Source: Zopfochytrium polystomum (taxonomy: Eukaryota > Chytridiomycota > Chytridiomycetes > Chytridiales > Chytridiaceae). From it: a stretch of DNA of 64,000 nt. The DNA lies in NCBI GenBank assembly GCA_025765615.1, contig JAIVFJ010000277.1, positions 1-64,000 of the forward strand, given 5' to 3'. The notes beneath the pieces are model-generated. The model had not been told where the DNA came from and did no database searches. It saw only the letters and a program-made list of their open reading frames with translations. The stretch's first letter is position 1. The number at the start of each line of letters is the position of its first letter. Both the position numbers and the translations under genes were made by a program. Below are positions 59,810-64,000 of the stretch, piece after piece.

Positions 59810-60832
59810 TCAAGTGTCGGGAGCTATTGAATCAGACCGATGAAAACCATCCCACCATTGCAGAACATATAGAGCTCGCAGCGTCAAAGCTGCGGAAGGC
59901 TGGCCAACTCCTTCGGTCAGAGGGAACCACTCTCTGCCCCTCGAAACGCGCTCGAGAAGCCATTTTCCATCGGACTGCTTCTTCGACCTGAGAATCTCGA
60001 TGGCCTCCGTAAGCCTTGCATCGGGCACCGATTTATTTTGAAGTGACTCCTTTTGAAAATACTCGAGCGCACGAAGGATATCGTATTTGGGGCGTCGTGG
60101 GTATGTCAACAGCAAAAAATCTGGATTGGCTGGTTTTCGCTCGGGATCGGACAATCGGCGGAATAAGTTTCGTTTCAGAAGAAACTCTTGACCCATCAAG
60201 CGTGCGGACACCGATTCTTTGGTTGCAAAGCCCAGTCGCTCAGCCTCCAGTAACGCCTCGAGAACGCTTAAAGTTGAGTCGAAAGAGGCACGCTTCGAAC
60301 CAGACCATTCGGTGTAGCAGTTCCAGCCACCATCAAGAGGGAGAAAGTCGTTCATAATCACTTGGAGGAGGTCAGGAACGGTGTCGATTTTGCCAAAATA
60401 CATGGAGTCCAAAAGCACTCGCGCATTGATACAAACGTCCGTTTCACCCATCCAGAAGGGTTTGTGACCTGGGTCCCAACGCATGCTGTGCTTGGAGAGG
60501 CACTCAACAGTGCGTTTTGCGGCCGGACACTCCGGATCCAGGCCGAGCTCACGGAGAAGGCTCAGTGAAAAGTGAGTAGCTGTCCAGGGTTGACCTTCGG
60601 CCTTCCAGTCAGCCCCTGAGAAGCCGGCAGGCACGAAGAACCCTCCAGCCCACAATCCGTCGCTATCCTGGCAACCCAGCAGACGCGCCCCGAATCCAGA
60701 CTCCGCCACTTTCGCTCGTTCTGCCTCCCAGCCAGGGGAGTGAAGAAGATCGCGTAGTGTCTGCCAGCGGATAGATACGTCGTGCGACATGAGCCAAGCA
60801 ATAATGGCAGGCTCAGGAGTGGGGCTCATCAT
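59810..60832 (-). CDS. Squalene-cyclase-like alpha/alpha-toroid protein, bacterial type (single exon, 340 aa)
   Basis: Start chosen at the ATGATG at 60832 (MMSPTPEPAIIAWLMSHD), where similarity to the family begins; the frame stays open for another 38 codons upstream. Landmarks are IRWQTLRDLL, GFGARLLGCQDSDGLWAGGF, EGQPWTATHFSLSLLRELGL, DGGWNCYTEWSGSKRASFDS, EFLLKRNLFRRL and PKYDILRALEYF. The protein ends with a typical LTLRALYVLQWWDG. This is the pattern of short prenyltransferase/squalene-oxidase-repeat proteins common in actinobacteria and other bacteria. The DxDD acid of squalene-hopene cyclases is not seen, so cyclase activity is doubtful. No intron, unlike nearly all neighbours; possible horizontal acquisition. 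Confidence 0.75.
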   Translation of the reverse strand: MMSPTPEPAIIAWLMSHDVSIRWQTLRDLLHSPGWEAERAKVAESGFGARLLGCQDSDGLWAGGFFVPAGFSGADWKAEGQPWTATHFSLSLLRELGLDPECPAAKRTVECLSKHSMRWDPGHKPFWMGETDVCINARVLLDSMYFGKIDTVPDLLQVIMNDFLPLDGGWNCYTEWSGSKRASFDSTLSVLEALLEAERLGFATKESVSARLMGQEFLLKRNLFRRLSDPERKPANPDFLLLTYPRRPKYDILRALEYFQKESLQNKSVPDARLTEAIEILRSKKQSDGKWLLERVSRGREWFPLTEGVGQPSAALTLRALYVLQWWDGFHRSDSIAPDT

Positions 60833-61570
60833 TGGGGCTGCGTGTGGCAAAGTTTGCGAGCACGAATCTTTCCAACCCCACGTGAATGTGAGTGGTCGCT
60901 CTCCCGCCGCATGGCATCCACCACGTCTTTCAGAGAAGAGGACCACCGGAGACGAACTGCAAGTCGAAGCAAGCTACAATGCCAACGATTTTCGACGTTA
61001 CTGTGCTCAACTCTGCCGCTTCCTCTCCACCATTTGCTATCCCGTACGGCTCAACTTCACGCTATTCACCGACATTGGCTCTGATCCCACAACCACTTTG
61101 GCGGAGTTGACCACCGGCAAAGGTCCATGTGTGTTCGGTCATCATTCCATGGCCGCCAACGCCGGAAATGAAAGGAATGGCCTCGCGCCTTGCACACTTG
61201 TTTTCCAGGGGGGACGGGCTCTACCCTGGACTATCCTTTCGTTTGTGGCTGGATCAAACTTGTCCATCGGCTCAGTCTTTGGCGTTTTATAACGTCAGGC
61301 TTGCTGGACTCTACTCCTGCTGCGTTACCTGCAGCCCAATCCGTTCAGTCGATCGCTGCAGAGGTACGTCTTTCCCCAACTTCGATGACAAAGGCTACTG
61401 CTGCCCTCGCCCAGACGCAGCCACTTATCCCGCAACTTGCAAATGTGTAAGGCGGCCTCGTTCAGCTGTTGCGCTTGTCTCTCGCGCCTTCCGCCGCGAC
61501 CTCTCATATGACATACTCGGCCAATCTGCTGATTCGTCGTGGCCTCCGAGAGAGACTTGAACTTCTTCGG
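60833..61570. other. Unresolved region between the cyclase-like gene and retroelements
   Basis: Plus-strand frames start MPTIFDVTVLNSAASSPP (60979-61110) and end AALAQTQPLIPQLANV (up to 61450). They look coding in amino-acid composition but could not be joined or identified. Confidence 0.25.
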
Positions 61571-62490
61571 GACATATTCAGCCCTTCTGTGAGGCGGTGT
61601 GTTCGTCATCCGGAGCTGGATCCGAGATGTTGATCATCTCCATGTCCCAGCCATACAGGGTGCTGAGGGCTATCATCCATCGGAGAGTGTTACCTTGAAT
61701 TACTGGCGAGTATGTCAGAGTGAAGTCAACGCCAGGCTCCTGTGTGAAACCATGAGCAACATGTCTTTTGCAAAATTGTTTGATGGTGCCATCGGGTTTG
61801 AACTTCAGCTTGTATACCCACTTATACACCTCATGATGTTTGTGTTGGTTAGAGCTGTGGCTTTGATGAATACACCCATGCTGCAGAGCATGCTCAGTTC
61901 ATACTCTTCGGCAAAGGGTGATATCATGGCCTCCTCATTCGTCAATGTGTCAGGTGACACTCAACTGTGTTGGAGTTGACATTGAAAGTGATGAGTGGTC
62001 TGTCTTCATTGTCTGAGTCTGACATGTACACAGATTGATTGTTGTTGTCGTCAGAGTCGTCACATGGTCCGCACGCAAATAACGCATCTGGCACATCAGG
62101 AGCACTCTCAGCAGCAGGTGGGTCACTTGGCGTGGCTGGTTCCACCGCATCACTGGGCCCGCCACCCCTAGTGATGTGAGTGTCCCAGGCTTGCACAGAT
62201 GCAGAGCCCCACCCCACAGGGCTCTCACCATCCACGGCCACCAGAACCTCTGTGCTGGACTGAGATGCCATGTCTACAAAGCCGCTGGGCCAACTGCCCC
62301 TATTGCCGCTGGAAGGACGGTCCCAGTGGTGCCCTGTTCTACGGCTCCCTGTGTGTGTGATGGTTTTGGTGGGATGAGGTTGTGCTAATTGTTTTGATGT
62401 GTTTTGATGTGTTTTGATGTGTTTTGAAGAGGTAAAGGGCATAGAGAATTGTTTGTTAGTATGGTGAATCTCAGAGTTACTCACCAGTTG
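61570..62490 (-). mobile_element. Ty1/copia remnant: integrase-RT linker and RT start
   Basis: Minus strand. A linker frame (62484-61942) is Ser/Pro/Asp-rich. Then EEAMISPFAEEYELSMLCSM leads into MYKWVYKLKFKPDG (61829), VAHGFTQEPGVDF, LTYSPVI and WMIALSTLYGWDMEMI, the classic N-terminal copia RT sequence. It stops where the aliphatic 'MDV.TAFL' block should follow. Truncated and frame-shifted. Confidence 0.85.
62391..62430. repeat. 10-bp tandem repeat, about four copies
   Basis: GTTTTGATGT repeated in tandem within the retroelement linker. Confidence 0.9.
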
Positions 62491-62639
62491 ATCGTTGGTC
62501 GGGTTGGGTTCCTTCTTGGCCGTCCACGTTTCTTCTTTGGTGGTGGTAGATCAGGGTCAATGCTGGGGGCTACTGCTGTTTCTGGTGACGCAGTATGTGT
62601 GGTGAACAGAGTTCCCCCCTTTGATTGTAAACCTCAAAT

Positions 62640-64000
62640 CCTTGTGGGCATTTTATGAAAGGTCCTCAACCTAATCTTCATGGAGAAATGCAGTTGAAAC
62701 ATCCATTTGTTCAATGCTCATATTCAGAGCCAATGAAAGGACTGTCATGAGTCAACGGGGTTTCTGCTTGTACTTCTGGAGAGTAAGTCTCAGTATAATT
62801 TATACCTTGAACTTGTGTGAAGCCTTGTACAACACTGCGAGCTTGAAATCTTTCAACAAATCCATCAGGTGTGATCTTTAGATCAAATACCCAATGAAAT
62901 CCCAAAAGTATGTTGTTTGTTAATTGATTCTTGTTGACAATCTCATTGATGATGAGGAGGTAGTTCTGAACCTCCTTGGTTGTGGTCACTTTGGTGGCAT
63001 CTATCATCACAATCGTCATTATTGTCACAGTGGTTGTTGCACCCTTGACACCAGTTGCGGTTGTTGCAGTGGTTCCTTCAGTCTTCCTCTTCATCTGCCT
63101 CAAGGGCAGTCAAGACAGCTCATACATGATGTTCTGTAGATCGTCAAAGCAGGTGTCATTGTTTCGAAGTGCTGCCACAAATAGTCCAAAATGACTATGA
63201 GGTGAGCTGCACTTGAGGTCTGTGTGCAGTTTGCGCACAAACTCATCAAGTCGGTCATGGCCATGACCTTGGATGAACAGTCGCTGAAGTCACTCAATCT
63301 TGCGCACATAAGAATCCAGGTCTTGGTAACGCAAGGAGCTTTGAGTGTCTGTGGGTAGCTGCAGCCCTGACCATCTGTTTTCAAAATCACCAATCGAGCT
63401 GGATGGAGTGGCATTGTTGAATTTTCAGCAAATGGCAGCCACATAGTCTCAATAGAGGTGAATGTTGTGGCAGAGCTCAAACAAGTGCAAGGTCTCCAGG
63501 AGCCTGATCATCAAGGCTGACCTAGCTGTTTAATTCTCCTTGATGAAGGTGGCACAAACGCCATCTGTCCCACTGATCCTTGGGTAGATGTGTGACGTAC
63601 TTATGGTAGGCCTCCTTGTTGCAGAAAGGCCTCTTGAGAGGGAACAGATCCGTCTGTGTTAGGTCCTGGATTCCTTTTTCACCAATGACCTTGATCTGAA
63701 GGTTGTGAAAGAATTTGCGATTTTGGCTGATTGATGGATTGGGCTGCTGTGGTATACACTACTGAAGATGGTGGTGGTGGGAGGTTGATTTTGGCTTCTG
63801 TCAGTCTTGTGTTTGTCTTTATACAAAACTGTTACAAGGACCATCACTTGGAAAAAGGCTGCAAGTCATCCTTCCAGAGCAGTATCAGGTCAAAGCTCCT
63901 GCACTCTCCTTTCACCAAAAGACCCAAAACTAACACTTCCCCCTAAGCTGTGGGCAGGAGCAGAGGCCAGCACAGAGGAAAACCTTAAGCCATAGTCAAC
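62640..64000 (-). mobile_element. Second Ty1/copia remnant with gag and RT pieces
   Basis: Minus strand. A gag-like frame starts near 63720 (FHNLQIKVIGEKGIQDLTQT, KDQWDRWRLCHLHQ), with another gag-like frame at 63480-63100. A Thr-rich linker follows, then RT sequence LLGFHWVFDLKITPDGFVER, QGFTQVQGINYTETYSPEV and, after a gap, SIEQMDVSTAFLHED near 62690. Gag is followed directly by RT, so protease and integrase are deleted. The terminal segment at 63725-63948 is the R1 repeat also found at 345-590 and 40590-40730. Confidence 0.8.
63725..63948 (-). repeat. R1 terminal segment, copy 3
   Basis: Reverse complement of 345-590 and matched by 40590-40730. The element runs off the window's right edge. 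Confidence 0.75.

Noticed and set aside
60979..61450. Possible small plus-strand gene
   Set aside because: Frames could not be joined by convincing splice sites and show no family; left as unresolved.

Overview
The window is nuclear DNA of a fungus. Its genes are GC-rich and split by short GT-AG introns, many of 49-165 nt. They include the fungal survival factor SVF1, the nucleolar helicase DBP3, the meiotic factor MND1 and a fungal TAM-type methyltransferase. Two CAT-type amino-acid transporters would fit an early-diverging lineage, but that is only a guess. All exon maps were drawn by hand from splice signals and reading-frame continuity.

Layout. 1-7.9 kb: AT-richer, decayed Ty1/copia-like retroelement DNA and dispersed repeats. 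8.3-11.75 kb (minus): an unrecognised eight-exon gene for an acidic, Cys-rich, probably nuclear protein. 12.4-15.8 kb: a repeat-flanked element, a heat-shock-element-like array and a broken Tc1/mariner-type transposase. 17-31 kb is a gene island: SAP-domain protein (+), small secreted repeat protein (-), pseudokinase (+), membrane protein (+), SVF1 (-), DBP3 (+). 33.4-35.3 kb and 48.9-50.8 kb (+): two paralogous 519-aa amino-acid transporters, now separated by transposon DNA (36.3-46.8 kb). That transposon block holds a copia element interrupted by another insertion, unidentified decayed coding DNA and a 618-bp TIR element. 53.2-60.8 kb: TAM-like methyltransferase (+), MND1 (-), failed-axon-connections/metaxin-like GST protein (-) and a bacterial-type squalene-cyclase-like gene without introns (-). 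61.5-64 kb: two further broken copia elements (-).

The host genes do not form a pathway; they are housekeeping and accessory genes between retroelement blocks. Inverted copies of one retroelement lie on either side of the 8-36 kb island, and the same end sequence recurs at the right edge. No RNA gene, CRISPR array or prokaryotic operon was seen.
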